Positions 7,603 through 17,803 of a DNA stretch of 64,000 nt are shown here, one piece after another. This stretch comes from Palsa-89 sp963824345 (lineage in GTDB: Bacteria > Acidobacteriota > Terriglobia > Bryobacterales > Bryobacteraceae). A program made the translations under genes and the position numbers. The notes beneath the pieces are model-generated. The model had not been told where the DNA came from. It made no database searches and was given only the letters and a program-made list of their open reading frames with translations. Position 1 is the stretch's first letter; every line of letters starts with the position of its first letter. The DNA is taken from contig CAWGOZ010000016.1 of assembly GCA_963824345.1 (NCBI GenBank), positions 372,001-436,000 on the forward strand. Direction: 5' to 3'.

Positions 7603-9462
7603 TTAGGTGTTTTCGATCCCGTCCAGGTAACGGTCCAGGTTATAGGCGGCGCTGATCAGTGACAGATGTGTTAGCGCTTGGGGGAAATTACCGAGTGCCT
7701 GGCCCTGGTGGCCGATTTGTTCCGCGTAGAGACCCAGGTGATTGGCGTAGCCCAGTATCTGTTCAAAGAGGAACCGGGCCTGGGGCAATCTCTTGGGATC
7801 GGAATGGCTGGCGCGGGTCATGGCCTCTACCAGCCAGAAGGTGCAGAGGTTGAAGGTTCCCTCGGTGCCTTTCAACCCGTCCGGCGTCTTCCCTACGTCA
7901 TAGCGGAACACTAGTCCATTGGAAACCAGCCCCCCATCATTGGGAGCGCGATTGATGGCATCAATGGTCTGGAGAATGCGCGGGTCGGTAGGGGAGACAA
8001 AGAAGACCAGGGGCATCATCAGGGTTGAAGCATCCAGCGCCTCGCCGTCCAGCTGCTGAACAAAAGCTTTACGCTGATCGTTCCATCCGCGCTGCATGAT
8101 GGTTTCATAGATCTGGTCGCGTGTGCAAGTCCACGCCTCGCGCTCGGCGGGAAAGGAACGCTTGTTCGCCAGCCGTAGCGCGCGATCGACGGCGACCCAG
8201 CACATCACTTTGGAATACACGAAATCGCGCGGTCCTCCGCGCACCTCCCAAATGGCTTCGTCTTTATCCCGCCAGTGTTGACAAACCCAATTGGTTAACC
8301 GGCGCAGGTAAGTCCAGAGCTCGTAAGAGATTGGCGTGGCGTGTTTGTTGTAAAGATAGAGCGAGTCCATCAACTCGCCGTAGATATCGAGCTGCAGCTG
8401 CTGGGAGGCGGCGTTTCCAATACGGACGGGCCTGGAGCCTTGATAGCCCTCCCAATGATGGAGCTCAAGCTCCGGCAACTCGTGACGCCCGTCAATCCCG
8501 TACACCGTCTGGAGTGCGCCATCCGGGGCCATCTCGTGGCAGCGGGCATCCAGAAACGCTACAAACTGCGTGGCTTCCTCTGCAAAGCCCAGCCGAAGAA
8601 GGCTGTAGACCGTGAAAGCGGCATCGCGGATCCAAGTGTAGCGGTAGTCCCAATTCCGGGAACCGCCGACGCTTTCCGGCAGGCTGCAGGTTGGGGCCGC
8701 GACGATAGCGCCGGTAGGTTCAAAGGTGAGCAGCTTAAGCGCCAGCGCCGAACGATGCACGGTCTCCCGCCAGCGTCCGCGATAAGTGCATTTGGAGATC
8801 CACCGGCGCCAGTATCGGATGGTCTCGTGAAAAAGCTGTTCGCTCATTTGTTCCGAACAGCCGATTGATTCGCTCTGGTGGGGATCCAAGGCGCGGAATT
8901 GGAAGCTTTGGCTCTGTCCTTCGTTCAGCGAGAATTCGGCGCTTACGCCGGTTTCAAACCGCGCCAGTGGAACCGAAGACGCGAGTCCCATGTATAATCC
9001 AGGCGAGTGGAAGCGCGCCCCTTCCGCGAGGATTTCTGTGCTGTGCGTGTCGCGCCCATAGTTAAACGCAGGGACGCACTCGAGGCGGAACTGCATTTCG
9101 CCGCGCACCACCCGCACCCGGCGGATCAGACCGGGATGCGAGGGGGCATCCCGGGATGCCGCCAAGGACTTGGGTGCGCTGAGCGGCATGTAGTCGATGA
9201 TCTCGCCCACACCAGCTTCGGCTAGGAACCGGGTGATCAAGACGTTGGTATCGGGAACGTAGACTTGTTTGCGTGAAATCTCCGCCGAAGTGGGTGATAT
9301 TCGGAAATGGCCGCCTTTTTTGTAATCGAGAATGGCCCCGAATACGCTGGGCGAGTCAAAATGGGGAAAACACAACCAATCGATGGAGCCGGTTTTCGCG
9401 ATCAAGGCGGCGGTGCGGAGATTACCGATGATTCCATAGTTCTCGATCGGCTGATAGGGCAT
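7603..9462 (-). CDS. Glycoside hydrolase family 15 protein (glucoamylase/trehalase-like)
   Basis: This 619-residue protein matches full-length bacterial GH15 enzymes. The N-terminus YQPIENYGIIGNLRTAALIA and GSIDWLCFPHFDSPSVFGAI is the conserved beta-sandwich entry of this family. The (alpha/alpha)6 catalytic barrel begins around residue 225 and carries GSRNWDYRYTWIRDAAFTVY, the best-known GH15 signature. No signal peptide is seen, so it acts in the cytoplasm, probably on maltooligosaccharides, glucosyl units or trehalose. Sequence alone does not separate glucoamylase from trehalase. The gene stands alone on the minus strand downstream of the DUF3309 peptide. Confidence 0.92.
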   Translation of the reverse strand: MPYQPIENYGIIGNLRTAALIAKTGSIDWLCFPHFDSPSVFGAILDYKKGGHFRISPTSAEISRKQVYVPDTNVLITRFLAEAGVGEIIDYMPLSAPKSLAASRDAPSHPGLIRRVRVVRGEMQFRLECVPAFNYGRDTHSTEILAEGARFHSPGLYMGLASSVPLARFETGVSAEFSLNEGQSQSFQFRALDPHQSESIGCSEQMSEQLFHETIRYWRRWISKCTYRGRWRETVHRSALALKLLTFEPTGAIVAAPTCSLPESVGGSRNWDYRYTWIRDAAFTVYSLLRLGFAEEATQFVAFLDARCHEMAPDGALQTVYGIDGRHELPELELHHWEGYQGSRPVRIGNAASQQLQLDIYGELMDSLYLYNKHATPISYELWTYLRRLTNWVCQHWRDKDEAIWEVRGGPRDFVYSKVMCWVAVDRALRLANKRSFPAEREAWTCTRDQIYETIMQRGWNDQRKAFVQQLDGEALDASTLMMPLVFFVSPTDPRILQTIDAINRAPNDGGLVSNGLVFRYDVGKTPDGLKGTEGTFNLCTFWLVEAMTRASHSDPKRLPQARFLFEQILGYANHLGLYAEQIGHQGQALGNFPQALTHLSLISAAYNLDRYLDGIENT

Positions 9463-9495
9463 GGGGGCCAGGGTACCCGGTATTCTCGTCGGGCC

Positions 9496-9651
9496 CTAGA
9501 GCGTGACCTGACCCAACAGAAGTAGCGCCAAGAAGATCACTAGAATAGTTCCCAGCACGCCGCTTGGGTAGTAGCCCCAGTTGCGACTGTATGGCCAAGC
9601 TGGCGTGGTGCCGATGAGTAGAACGATCACGATGACAAACAGGAGTAGCAT
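9496..9651 (-). CDS. DUF3309 family small membrane protein
   Basis: This 51-residue peptide starts at the ATG at 9651 behind a strong GGGGAGGA site. It has two hydrophobic helices (LLLFVIVIVLLIG and GVLGTILVIFLALLLLG) linked by TTPAWPYSRNWGYYPSG. The linker with W-P-Y-S-x-x-W-G-Y-x-P-S-G is the DUF3309 signature. The family is a two-pass membrane peptide of unknown function. It is encoded 33 bp upstream of the GH15 gene and may be co-transcribed with it. Confidence 0.85.
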   Translation of the reverse strand: MLLLFVIVIVLLIGTTPAWPYSRNWGYYPSGVLGTILVIFLALLLLGQVTL

Positions 9652-9938
9652 AGAGGTCCTCCCCTCGCGGCAATCATATTGGCAGTTTTCGTTCCAATGC
9701 TCGCCCGTGCCTCCGAGGGGGGCGACCGGCGCCGAAATCATTCAGCCGCCTGAACTTATATGAGGATGACGGAAACTTATCGCTGGGCGGTCGCCGGGAG
9801 ATCCTACGCTCCCCGGTAGAGCGGTGCAAATGTTACGCACTTTCCCGCGCTAACGGCGGGAGCTGGTTTAGCCGATGAAAGCTCAAAGTGGGACATATCG
9901 TGTCGTGCTACCGTAGAAATTTGAGAAGTTTGCAGGCT

Positions 9939-12260
9939 ATGTTTCGGGAGTACCAGGGCCAAGGGCTCGGCAAGAAGATAAAGATGGCAGCGATGGTGCT
10001 TGCCGCCATTTGCCTGTTAGGCTGCGGGAAGAGCGCGCGGGAATACGTTGATCGCGGGAATCAACTATTCGGGGCCAATAAATACGACGACGCAGTTCTC
10101 AACTATCGAAACGCCATTAAAAAAAGTCCTTCCGGCGAAGCGTATTATCGGCTAGGGCTGGCCTTGTTGAAACAGGGTAAGGCATCGGACGCATACCAAG
10201 CCCTCAGCAATGCCGTGAGGCTGGATCCAAAGAACAATCCCGCAAAAGTTGATTTTGCAAATCTTTGCCTGGCAATTTATGCGCGCGATCCCAAGCGTCC
10301 GGCGGTTTTGTACAAACAGGCGCAGACGCTGGCCGATCAACTGACGGCTCCGGGCGGCAACCCAGCCGAGGGGCTTCGTTTGAAAGGCGTGATCGCGCTG
10401 TCGGACAATCATCCGGGGATGGCGATCGACTTGTTTCGTCAATCGTTACGGCTGGCCCCGGACAGTCTCGGGTCCGCGGCTGGACTGGCCCAAGCGCTGT
10501 ACCGTGACAATCAACCGGAAGAAGCCGAACGGCTGGCACGGGAGACTCTGGAGCGCCATCCGCAGGCGGACTCGGCATACGAAATGCTGTACGCCTACTA
10601 CGTCTCGAAACAGAGTTGGGACGAGGCCGAGAAGCTGCTGCAGTTGTGGGTGGCGAAGAACCCGAAGGAGCCGGGTCCCACCATGCGTCTGGCTACTTTC
10701 TACTACGTTCGCAAGCGGTCCGATGAAGCCGAGAAGACCTTAAAAACCCTGCTGGACCGGCCCAAGGATTTTCCGCAGGCGGATTTGCTAGTGGGAGATT
10801 TCCATGCGCTAACGCACCAGCTGGAGACGGCGCTGGCGGACTATCAACGCGGCGAGTCCACGGATCACGAGCGCTTGTCGGCCTATCAAGAGCGCATAGC
10901 GAACACGCTTTCTCAATTGGGGCGGCGCGAGGAGGCTCTCAAGGAGGTCGAGATCATACTTGCCAAGAACCCAAAGAATCAGTTCGCCGGCACTCTCAAG
11001 GTGGAGTTGCTGGACCAAATGGGCGGCCCTCAGAATCTGAACACAGCGGCGGCCTTGGCGGAGGAACTGGCGAAGGCCGCCCCCGCCAACCCGAAGCTGC
11101 AGTTGCTGGCCGGCCAAGCTCTCCTGCTGAAAGGCAATCTGGACCAAGCCCTCACGCATTTCCAGGATGCGGCCAAGGCGGACCCCCGTTCACTTGTTCC
11201 TCAAATCGCGCTGGCGCGCGTCGAACTGCTGCGAAAGAACTATCCAGCGGTGATGCAGCACGCCGATAAGGCTCTCGAGATCCGGCCAAACAACCTCGAC
11301 GCGCGCTTGTTTCGAGTCATTGGCCTGGCGGGAACGCATTCCTACGTGCAAGCCAAGGCGGAAGCCGAACGGTTGGCCAACGACACCAAGGACTCGCCGC
11401 AGGTTGAGATGCAACTTGGGATTATCGCTTTGGGCCAAGGCCGTTACCCCGAGGCAGAGGACTATTTCCGCAAGCTATACAAAGAGGGTTCCTCGGATCT
11501 TCAACCGCTGACTGGCTTGGTGGATACCTACGAGGCCGAACACCAGCCGGATCGCGCGCTGGAGTTGATGCAGGCGGAAGTTCAGAAGGCTCCGGATTCG
11601 ACGGGGAAAGCCGAGCTTCTGGTGACCGCCGAAGAGGCCGCGGGTAAATCGGACCTGGCGCTTGTCCAGCTCCAGAAGCTGGTCGCACAGCACCCTACGT
11701 CGGCGGAATTTCAGGTCAGGTTGGCTCAGCTGCAAATAAAACGCGGTCATCTGGAGGAAGCGCTGCAGGCGCTCCAACGGGCGCAGCAACTCGCGCCGGA
11801 TGGCAAGGGTCTGGATTTTGTTATCGGCAACGTGCTAGATCAACTGGGCCGGAGACCGGAGGCGATCGCCAGCTATCGCAAGGCGCTGGCGAAGACGCCG
11901 GACGATCCCATGCCGTTGAACAATCTTGCATTTTTGCTCGCGGAGACGGGCGGCAATCTCGATGAGGCGCAGCAAATGGCCAGTGCGGCAATTCGCAAGG
12001 CGCCCAAACTGCCGCAGTTGCAGGACACGATGGCGTGGGTGGAGATCAAGCGGCACCAGGACGCGGCGGCGCTGCAGATTCTGGCGAATCTGACCAAAGA
12101 GCATCCCGACGACGTGACATTCCGCTACCACTACGCCGTGGCGCTCATCGACAGCGGGAATCGTTCAGCGGCCAAGGATCAGGCCGAAACTGCCCTGTCC
12201 AAGAAGCCGCCGGCCCAGATGGAAACGGCGCTTCGCAACCTGCTGGCCCGGGCAAAATAG
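9939..12260 (+). CDS. TPR-repeat lipoprotein
   Basis: This protein has about 773 residues if started at the ATG at 9939; 9888 and 9984 are alternatives. The segment KKIKMAAMVLAAICLLGCGK has a basic n-region, a hydrophobic core and a lipobox ending LLGC, so it should be lipidated and anchored in a membrane. The rest is a long array of tetratricopeptide repeats, for example YVDRGNQLFGANKYDDAVLN and AYYRLGLALLKQGKASDAYQ, with at least 15 repeat-like units to the end. Such proteins are scaffolds; related ones act in exopolysaccharide or PEP-CTERM surface systems, but no such genes are adjacent. The 170-bp leader can form several short hairpins. Confidence 0.85.
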   Translation: MFREYQGQGLGKKIKMAAMVLAAICLLGCGKSAREYVDRGNQLFGANKYDDAVLNYRNAIKKSPSGEAYYRLGLALLKQGKASDAYQALSNAVRLDPKNNPAKVDFANLCLAIYARDPKRPAVLYKQAQTLADQLTAPGGNPAEGLRLKGVIALSDNHPGMAIDLFRQSLRLAPDSLGSAAGLAQALYRDNQPEEAERLARETLERHPQADSAYEMLYAYYVSKQSWDEAEKLLQLWVAKNPKEPGPTMRLATFYYVRKRSDEAEKTLKTLLDRPKDFPQADLLVGDFHALTHQLETALADYQRGESTDHERLSAYQERIANTLSQLGRREEALKEVEIILAKNPKNQFAGTLKVELLDQMGGPQNLNTAAALAEELAKAAPANPKLQLLAGQALLLKGNLDQALTHFQDAAKADPRSLVPQIALARVELLRKNYPAVMQHADKALEIRPNNLDARLFRVIGLAGTHSYVQAKAEAERLANDTKDSPQVEMQLGIIALGQGRYPEAEDYFRKLYKEGSSDLQPLTGLVDTYEAEHQPDRALELMQAEVQKAPDSTGKAELLVTAEEAAGKSDLALVQLQKLVAQHPTSAEFQVRLAQLQIKRGHLEEALQALQRAQQLAPDGKGLDFVIGNVLDQLGRRPEAIASYRKALAKTPDDPMPLNNLAFLLAETGGNLDEAQQMASAAIRKAPKLPQLQDTMAWVEIKRHQDAAALQILANLTKEHPDDVTFRYHYAVALIDSGNRSAAKDQAETALSKKPPAQMETALRNLLARAK

Positions 12261-12325
12261 CTGTCTGCGTTTTCCGCCCGCCGCCGGCCGTGGTATTTTG
12301 GTGAGTTCCCAAACGATGTCAACCA

Positions 12326-12852
<527 letters not shown>

Positions 12853-12856
<4 letters not shown>

Positions 12857-13995
12857 CGAAGCCGATACTGCCTGGCGCCGCCATAGGCGTGCTGGGAAGC
12901 GGGCAGTTGGGGCGAATGTTCGCGATCGCTGCGCGTCGCATGGGATATCGGGTGCACACGTTTTCGCCGGATCAGGATACGCCGACGGGTCAAGTGGCGG
13001 ACGTGGAAGTTACCGCGTCGTACGACGACTTAGATGCGGTTTCCGGGTTCGCGCGTCGAGTGAGCGTGGTTACGTTCGAGTTTGAAAATGTTCCGGCGCC
13101 AACCGCCCAGGCTGCGGCCCGTTGCGCGCCGGTTCGCCCCAGCGGATCGGTCCTGCACACCACGCAGCAGCGCATCCGCGAGAAATCGTTCCTAAGAAAT
13201 GCAGGGCTACCGACCACGCCGTACCGCGAAGTGCGTTCGCTCCAGGATTTGGATCGGGCGGCCGCGGAACTGGGCTGCCCGGCGGTGTTGAAAACCGCCG
13301 AGTTCGGCTATGACGGCAAAGGCCAGGTGCGCCTCGAATCACCGGGGGGTGCGGCCGGGGCCTGGCATGCGATCGGCCAGCAGGAAGCGGTGCTGGAGGC
13401 GTTCATCGATTTCGATCGTGAAATTTCGGTGGTGGCGGCGCGCGGCGAAGACGGGCAGTTCGTACACTACGGAGCCATCGAGAATCAACATAGCCGGCAT
13501 ATCCTGGACGTGTCCATCGCACCGGCGCGGGTGTCGCCCAAGATCGCTCAACAAGCGGTGGAACTGGCGCGCTGTGTTCTGGAGAAACTGGGCGTGGTGG
13601 GCGTGTTGTGCGTCGAGTTTTTCGTCGCGCGGGATGGGGCTCTCATGATCAACGAGCTCGCGCCGCGGCCGCACAACTCCGGGCACCTGACGGTGGATGC
13701 GTGCGTCACCAGCCAATTTGAGCAGCAGCTGCGCGCGGTCTGCGGACTACCCCTCGGTTCCACCGAGATGCATCGGCCGGCGGCGATGGCGAATCTGCTG
13801 GGAGACCTATGGGCGAGTGGGGAGCCGGACTGGCGTGCCGCGTGCGCGTACCCAGGCGTGAAGTTGCACTTGTATGGAAAGCTGGAGCCTCGGCCTGGCC
13901 GCAAGATGGGGCACTTGACGGCGCTGGATCGCGATCCGGAAGAGGCTTATCGGACAGTGCTGGCAGCGCGGAAAAGTTTGACCCGCGCATCGTAG
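12853..13995 (+). CDS. purK: N5-carboxyaminoimidazole ribonucleotide synthase PurK
   Basis: This 380-residue ATP-grasp enzyme uses ATP and bicarbonate to carboxylate AIR, feeding PurE. The N-terminal Rossmann-like fold shows IGVLGSGQLGRMFAIAARRM. The ATP-grasp core contains PAVLKTAEFGYDGKGQVRL, and the metal/carboxylate site is in INELAPRPHNSGHLTVDA. Its length is normal for the family. A GTG start overlaps the purE stop (GTGA), so the two are translationally coupled. Confidence 0.95.
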
Positions 13996-14010
13996 GGTAC
14001 TCTGAAGTTG

Positions 14011-14721
14011 ATGCATGCCGTACGCGAATGGCTACGCGACGCGTCTTCGATTGCCGTGCTCACGGGCGCGGGAGTATCGGCTGAAAGCGGTGTGCCCACA
14101 TTTCGCGGGAATAGCGGCTTGTGGAAACAGTATCGCGCCGAAGAGCTGGCCACGCCCGGTGCGTTTGCGCGGGATCCGAAGCTGGTTTGGGAATGGTACG
14201 ACTGGCGGCGATCGCTGATCGCCCAAGCCAAACCCAATCCCGGCCACTATGCGCTGGCGGCAGCCGAAGCGCGAGCGGCGAAGTTCACCTTGATCACCCA
14301 AAACGTGGACGGCTTGCATGAGCTGTCCGGAAGCCGTAACGTGCTGCGCTTGCACGGAAGCATCTGGATGCTGCGATGCCTGGAGTGCGGGCGAGAATGC
14401 GAGGACCGGAGAACGCCGCTTCCCGAGCTTCCGCCGCGCTGCGAATGCGGGGGCATGCTGCGGCCGGGCGTGGTGTGGTTCGGCGAGGCATTGCCGGCGA
14501 AAATCTGGCGGGAAGCGGAACAGGCGGCTCGCCAGGCCGACTTGTTTCTGCTGATCGGAACGTCGGCGGTAGTGTATCCGGCGGCCAGCTTGGCGCCGAT
14601 CGCTAAGTCTGCGGGCGCGCGGGTGGTGGAAATCAATATCGCCGAAACCGGTCTTGCCGAGGGGATCGACGAATTTCTGCAAGGGCCCTCGGGCGAGCTG
14701 TTACCGCAATTGATCGCATGA
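14011..14721 (+). CDS. cobB: NAD-dependent protein deacylase, Sir2/CobB type
   Basis: This 236-residue class III sirtuin is started at the ATG at 14011; a TTG lies immediately before it. The NAD-binding motif GAGVSAESGVPTFRG sits at about 22-36 and the catalytic TQNVDGLHELSGS near 95-107. The zinc site uses two Cys pairs (CLEC...CECGG), followed by GVVWFGEALP. Y and R in EWYDWRR match the YxxR motif that lets SIRT5/CobB enzymes remove succinyl and other acidic acyl groups as well as acetyl. Its last four bases overlap larC, placing it in the purE-to-cupin run. Substrates are unknown. Confidence 0.93.
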   Translation: MHAVREWLRDASSIAVLTGAGVSAESGVPTFRGNSGLWKQYRAEELATPGAFARDPKLVWEWYDWRRSLIAQAKPNPGHYALAAAEARAAKFTLITQNVDGLHELSGSRNVLRLHGSIWMLRCLECGRECEDRRTPLPELPPRCECGGMLRPGVVWFGEALPAKIWREAEQAARQADLFLLIGTSAVVYPAASLAPIAKSAGARVVEINIAETGLAEGIDEFLQGPSGELLPQLIA

Positions 14722-15875
14722 ATATTTGTTACCTGGACGCGTTCTCCGGAATCAGCGGAGACATGACGGTGGGCGCACTGATCGACGCCGGGGCCGGCGC
14801 AATTCAGCTTGTGCAGGCGCTGGAAGAACTTGGCATGGGCGCCAGGTTCGAAGTGGAGAAAATCAAGCGGTGCGGTATCGCGGCCTCGAAGTTTCGCGTA
14901 TTGGGCGGCGATGCCAGGGGCCACCGGCATCTGAAAGACATTCTTGAAATCATCGCGCAGTCGGGCCTGTCGGAACGGGCGAAACGGAACGCCTCGGCTG
15001 TGTTTCAACGCTTGGGCGAGGCCGAGGCCAAGGTCCACGACATTGCTCTCGACAAAGTGCACTTCCACGAAGTGGGCGCCGTCGATTCCATCTGCGACAT
15101 TGTCGGCGCCTGCGTCGGGCTCGACCTGCTCGACATCGGCGCGGTGTATAGCTCGGCGGTAAACGTCGGCAGCGGGACCGTCAAAACCGAGCACGGCGTG
15201 CTGCCGGTGCCTGCTCCGGCCACCTCCGAACTTCTCACCGGCAAACCCATTTATGCGCGCGGCCCGACACTGGAATTGACCACTCCCACGGGCGCGGCCA
15301 TCGCCACCACGCTGGCAGTCGGGTTTGGAGCACTGCCGCCGATGCGGGTGATGGCGACCGGATATGGCGCGGGCGACTACGACTTCCCCGAGCACGCCAA
15401 CGTGCTGCGGGTGCTGATCGGCGAAACCAGCGGCGCCGAGGAGTCCACCACCGTAACGGTGCTGGAAGCCAACATCGACGATTCCAGCCCGCAAGTGCTC
15501 GGCTATGCCATGGAGCGACTGCTCGAAAGCGGAGCGCTGGACGTCACATTGACGCCCATGCTGATGAAGAAAAACCGTCCCGGCACGCTGCTTCGCGTGA
15601 TCGCGCGCCCCCAGGACAGCGAGACCCTGGCGCAAATCATCTTCGCGGAAACGTCCACCCTCGGGTTGCGGCTCTACCCGGTGGAACGTCGCGTGAAGGA
15701 GCGCCATTCGGTGGAGATCGCGACGCCGCACGGAACGGTGCGAATGAAGATCGCCGAGAACGGATCGTTTGCGCCCGAATACGAGGATTGCCGCAAGCTG
15801 GCGCGCGAATCCGGCGTGCCGCTGAAGCAAATTCTGGCGGAGGCAACTCTCGCTTACCTGAAAAACTCTCGATGA
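14718..15875 (+). CDS. larC: LarC-like nickel-pincer cofactor biosynthesis protein (DUF111)
   Basis: This 385-residue protein begins NICYLDAFSGISGDMTVGAL, the signature of LarC/DUF111. It also has the HFHEVGAVDSICDIVGACVG block, NVGSGTVKTEHGVLPVPAPA, and the C-terminal domain with VTVLEANIDDSSPQVLGYAM. Family members use CTP to insert nickel into the pyridinium dithio-mononucleotide that becomes the pincer cofactor of lactate racemase-type enzymes. In some Firmicutes LarC is split by a programmed frameshift; here it is one continuous frame. larA, larB and larE are not in the window, so the client enzyme is unknown. It overlaps both neighbours by four bases. Confidence 0.9.
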   Translation: MNICYLDAFSGISGDMTVGALIDAGAGAIQLVQALEELGMGARFEVEKIKRCGIAASKFRVLGGDARGHRHLKDILEIIAQSGLSERAKRNASAVFQRLGEAEAKVHDIALDKVHFHEVGAVDSICDIVGACVGLDLLDIGAVYSSAVNVGSGTVKTEHGVLPVPAPATSELLTGKPIYARGPTLELTTPTGAAIATTLAVGFGALPPMRVMATGYGAGDYDFPEHANVLRVLIGETSGAEESTTVTVLEANIDDSSPQVLGYAMERLLESGALDVTLTPMLMKKNRPGTLLRVIARPQDSETLAQIIFAETSTLGLRLYPVERRVKERHSVEIATPHGTVRMKIAENGSFAPEYEDCRKLARESGVPLKQILAEATLAYLKNSR

Positions 15876-17803
15876 AATACTACCTCACCACTCCGATCTA
15901 TTATGTCAACGCGGCCCCGCACCTGGGCACCGCCTACTCCACGTTTGTCGCAGATCTTATCAAGCGCTTCAAGAAAATGGAGGGCTACCATCCGGTGGTG
16001 CTCACCACCGGGTCCGATGAACACAGCCGCAATGTGGAGCGGGCCGCGCAGGCGGCCGGAATGAATCCACTGGCGTATACAACCAAAATGTCGGCCGAAT
16101 TTGTCAGCCAGTGGGCCAAGCTCGGCATCGACTACGATCACTTCATTCGCACCTCCGATCCCAAACATCACGAGACCGTGCGCTGGTTGTTTGAGCGCTG
16201 CGAGAAGAACGGCTACATCTACAAAGGCTCCTACACGGGCCAGTATTGCGTGAATGACGAACTTTACATCAATGACGCGAAGCCGGGCGATCCGTGCCCG
16301 CAGTGCGGCCGGCCAACCGAAACGGTGACCGAAGAGAATTATTTCTTCAAGCTGTCCGCGTTTCAACAGCCGCTGCTCGAGCTGTTCGAGAAACATCCGG
16401 AGTTCGTTAAACCCGATCACCGCCGCAACGAGATGATCGCCTTCGTCCAGCAGGGCCTCAACGATTTATCGATCACGCGAACCAATATTCAGTGGGGAAT
16501 TCCCGCTCCGGTGGCGGGCCATCACGTCTTTTACGTCTGGTTCGACGCGCTGATCTCGTACATGAGCGCCGTCAAGGGCGAGGATCTGTGGCCGGCAGAT
16601 CTGCACCTGATCGGCAAGGATATCCTGCGATTTCACGCCGTGTACTGGCCGGCGTTCCTGATGGCCGCCGATCTGCCGCTGCCGAAGAAGGTTTTCGCGC
16701 ACGGCTGGATTTTGCACGAAGACAACAAGATGAGCAAATCGCGCGGGAATGTCGTACGGCCGGGCCCGATCGCGGATGTGGTGGGGGCCGACGCGCTGCG
16801 CTACTTCCTGCTGCGCGAGATCACTTTCGGCCAGGATGGAAGTTTCAGCTACGATGCGTTGATCCAGCGCTACAACGCGGACTTGGCTAACGGTTTGGGG
16901 AATTTGGCCAGCCGCACGTTGACCATGATCCAGCAGTATCGTAACGGTGTGATTCCGGATTCTCCGGGATCGCCCGACATCGCCGAAGCCGCGCGCCGGG
17001 CGACCGAGGAGGCGATGGACGCCTTTCAGGAATTCAATTTTTCGAGAGGCTTGGAAACGCTATGGGCGTTTATTTCCGTCATCGACAAATTCATCGTGGA
17101 ACGCGCGCCTTGGAAGCTTGGCAAGGACACGTCGGACTTCGCTCAAAAAATGCTGAACGAGGTGTTGTACAGCGCGGCGGAGGCGCTGCGCATCCTCAGC
17201 GCGTGGATCTATCCGGTGATGCCGAACTCGGCGCGCAACATCTGGATCCAACTCGGCATGACGGCGCCGATCGAATCCGTCACTTTTGCCGATCTGCACT
17301 GGGGCAAACTGCCGGCCGGACAACAAATCGGATCGGTTGCCGCTGTCTTTCCCCGCTTGGACGCGAGCGCCATCGTCAAGATGGAACATCTTGAAGTGCA
17401 GGAGAAAGCGCGGCAGGCGGAGCTTTTCGGCGCTGCCAAGGCGGCGGCGAGTCCGGCGGTCGTCCCCGAGGCGGCTAAAATCAGCATCGACGATTTCGTG
17501 AAGGTCGACTTGCGGGTTGGCCAAGTGATTTCAGCCGAGCGCGTCAAGGGCGCCGACAAGCTGCTGCACATGAAGGTGGACATCGGCGAAACCGCTCCGC
17601 GGACGATCGTCGCCGGCATCGCGGAAGCGTACCCACCCGAACAGATGGTCGGCCGCAAGGTGGTGATCGTTGCCAATCTGGCTCCGCGAAAGTTGCGCGG
17701 CATCGAATCGAACGGCATGATCGTAGCGGCATCGCTCGAAGGCGGCAAGCCGGTTTTGGCGGGCTTTCTCGAAGAAGTGCCGGTGGGATCTCGCCTCAAG
17801 TGA
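15872..17803 (+). CDS. metG: Methionyl-tRNA synthetase MetG with C-terminal tRNA-binding domain
   Basis: This 643-residue class I synthetase starts at the ATG (15872) overlapping the larC stop. The HIGH-type motif is PHLGTAYS near residue 12, a zinc knuckle segment near 125-150 includes CPQCGRP, and the KMSKS loop is NKMSKSRGN near residue 288. The C-terminal 110 residues (DDFVKVDLRVGQVISAERVK to the end) form an EMAPII/Trbp111-like OB-fold that aids tRNA binding and dimerisation. It charges tRNA-Met in the cytoplasm. The upstream in-frame codons lie inside larC and were excluded. Confidence 0.96.
   Translation: MKYYLTTPIYYVNAAPHLGTAYSTFVADLIKRFKKMEGYHPVVLTTGSDEHSRNVERAAQAAGMNPLAYTTKMSAEFVSQWAKLGIDYDHFIRTSDPKHHETVRWLFERCEKNGYIYKGSYTGQYCVNDELYINDAKPGDPCPQCGRPTETVTEENYFFKLSAFQQPLLELFEKHPEFVKPDHRRNEMIAFVQQGLNDLSITRTNIQWGIPAPVAGHHVFYVWFDALISYMSAVKGEDLWPADLHLIGKDILRFHAVYWPAFLMAADLPLPKKVFAHGWILHEDNKMSKSRGNVVRPGPIADVVGADALRYFLLREITFGQDGSFSYDALIQRYNADLANGLGNLASRTLTMIQQYRNGVIPDSPGSPDIAEAARRATEEAMDAFQEFNFSRGLETLWAFISVIDKFIVERAPWKLGKDTSDFAQKMLNEVLYSAAEALRILSAWIYPVMPNSARNIWIQLGMTAPIESVTFADLHWGKLPAGQQIGSVAAVFPRLDASAIVKMEHLEVQEKARQAELFGAAKAAASPAVVPEAAKISIDDFVKVDLRVGQVISAERVKGADKLLHMKVDIGETAPRTIVAGIAEAYPPEQMVGRKVVIVANLAPRKLRGIESNGMIVAASLEGGKPVLAGFLEEVPVGSRLK

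Noticed and set aside
9774..9938. Leader of the TPR gene with several short hairpins and GGTTTAGCCGATG, reminiscent of a cyclic-di-GMP (GEMM) riboswitch
   Set aside because: The required GCAAACC, GAAA loop and ACGCAAAGCC elements are absent or out of order, so it does not fit the consensus.
14247..15830. 527-codon minus-strand frame
   Set aside because: It runs antisense to sirtuin and larC, both clear genes; its His/Arg/Ala-rich composition is typical of a GC-rich shadow frame.
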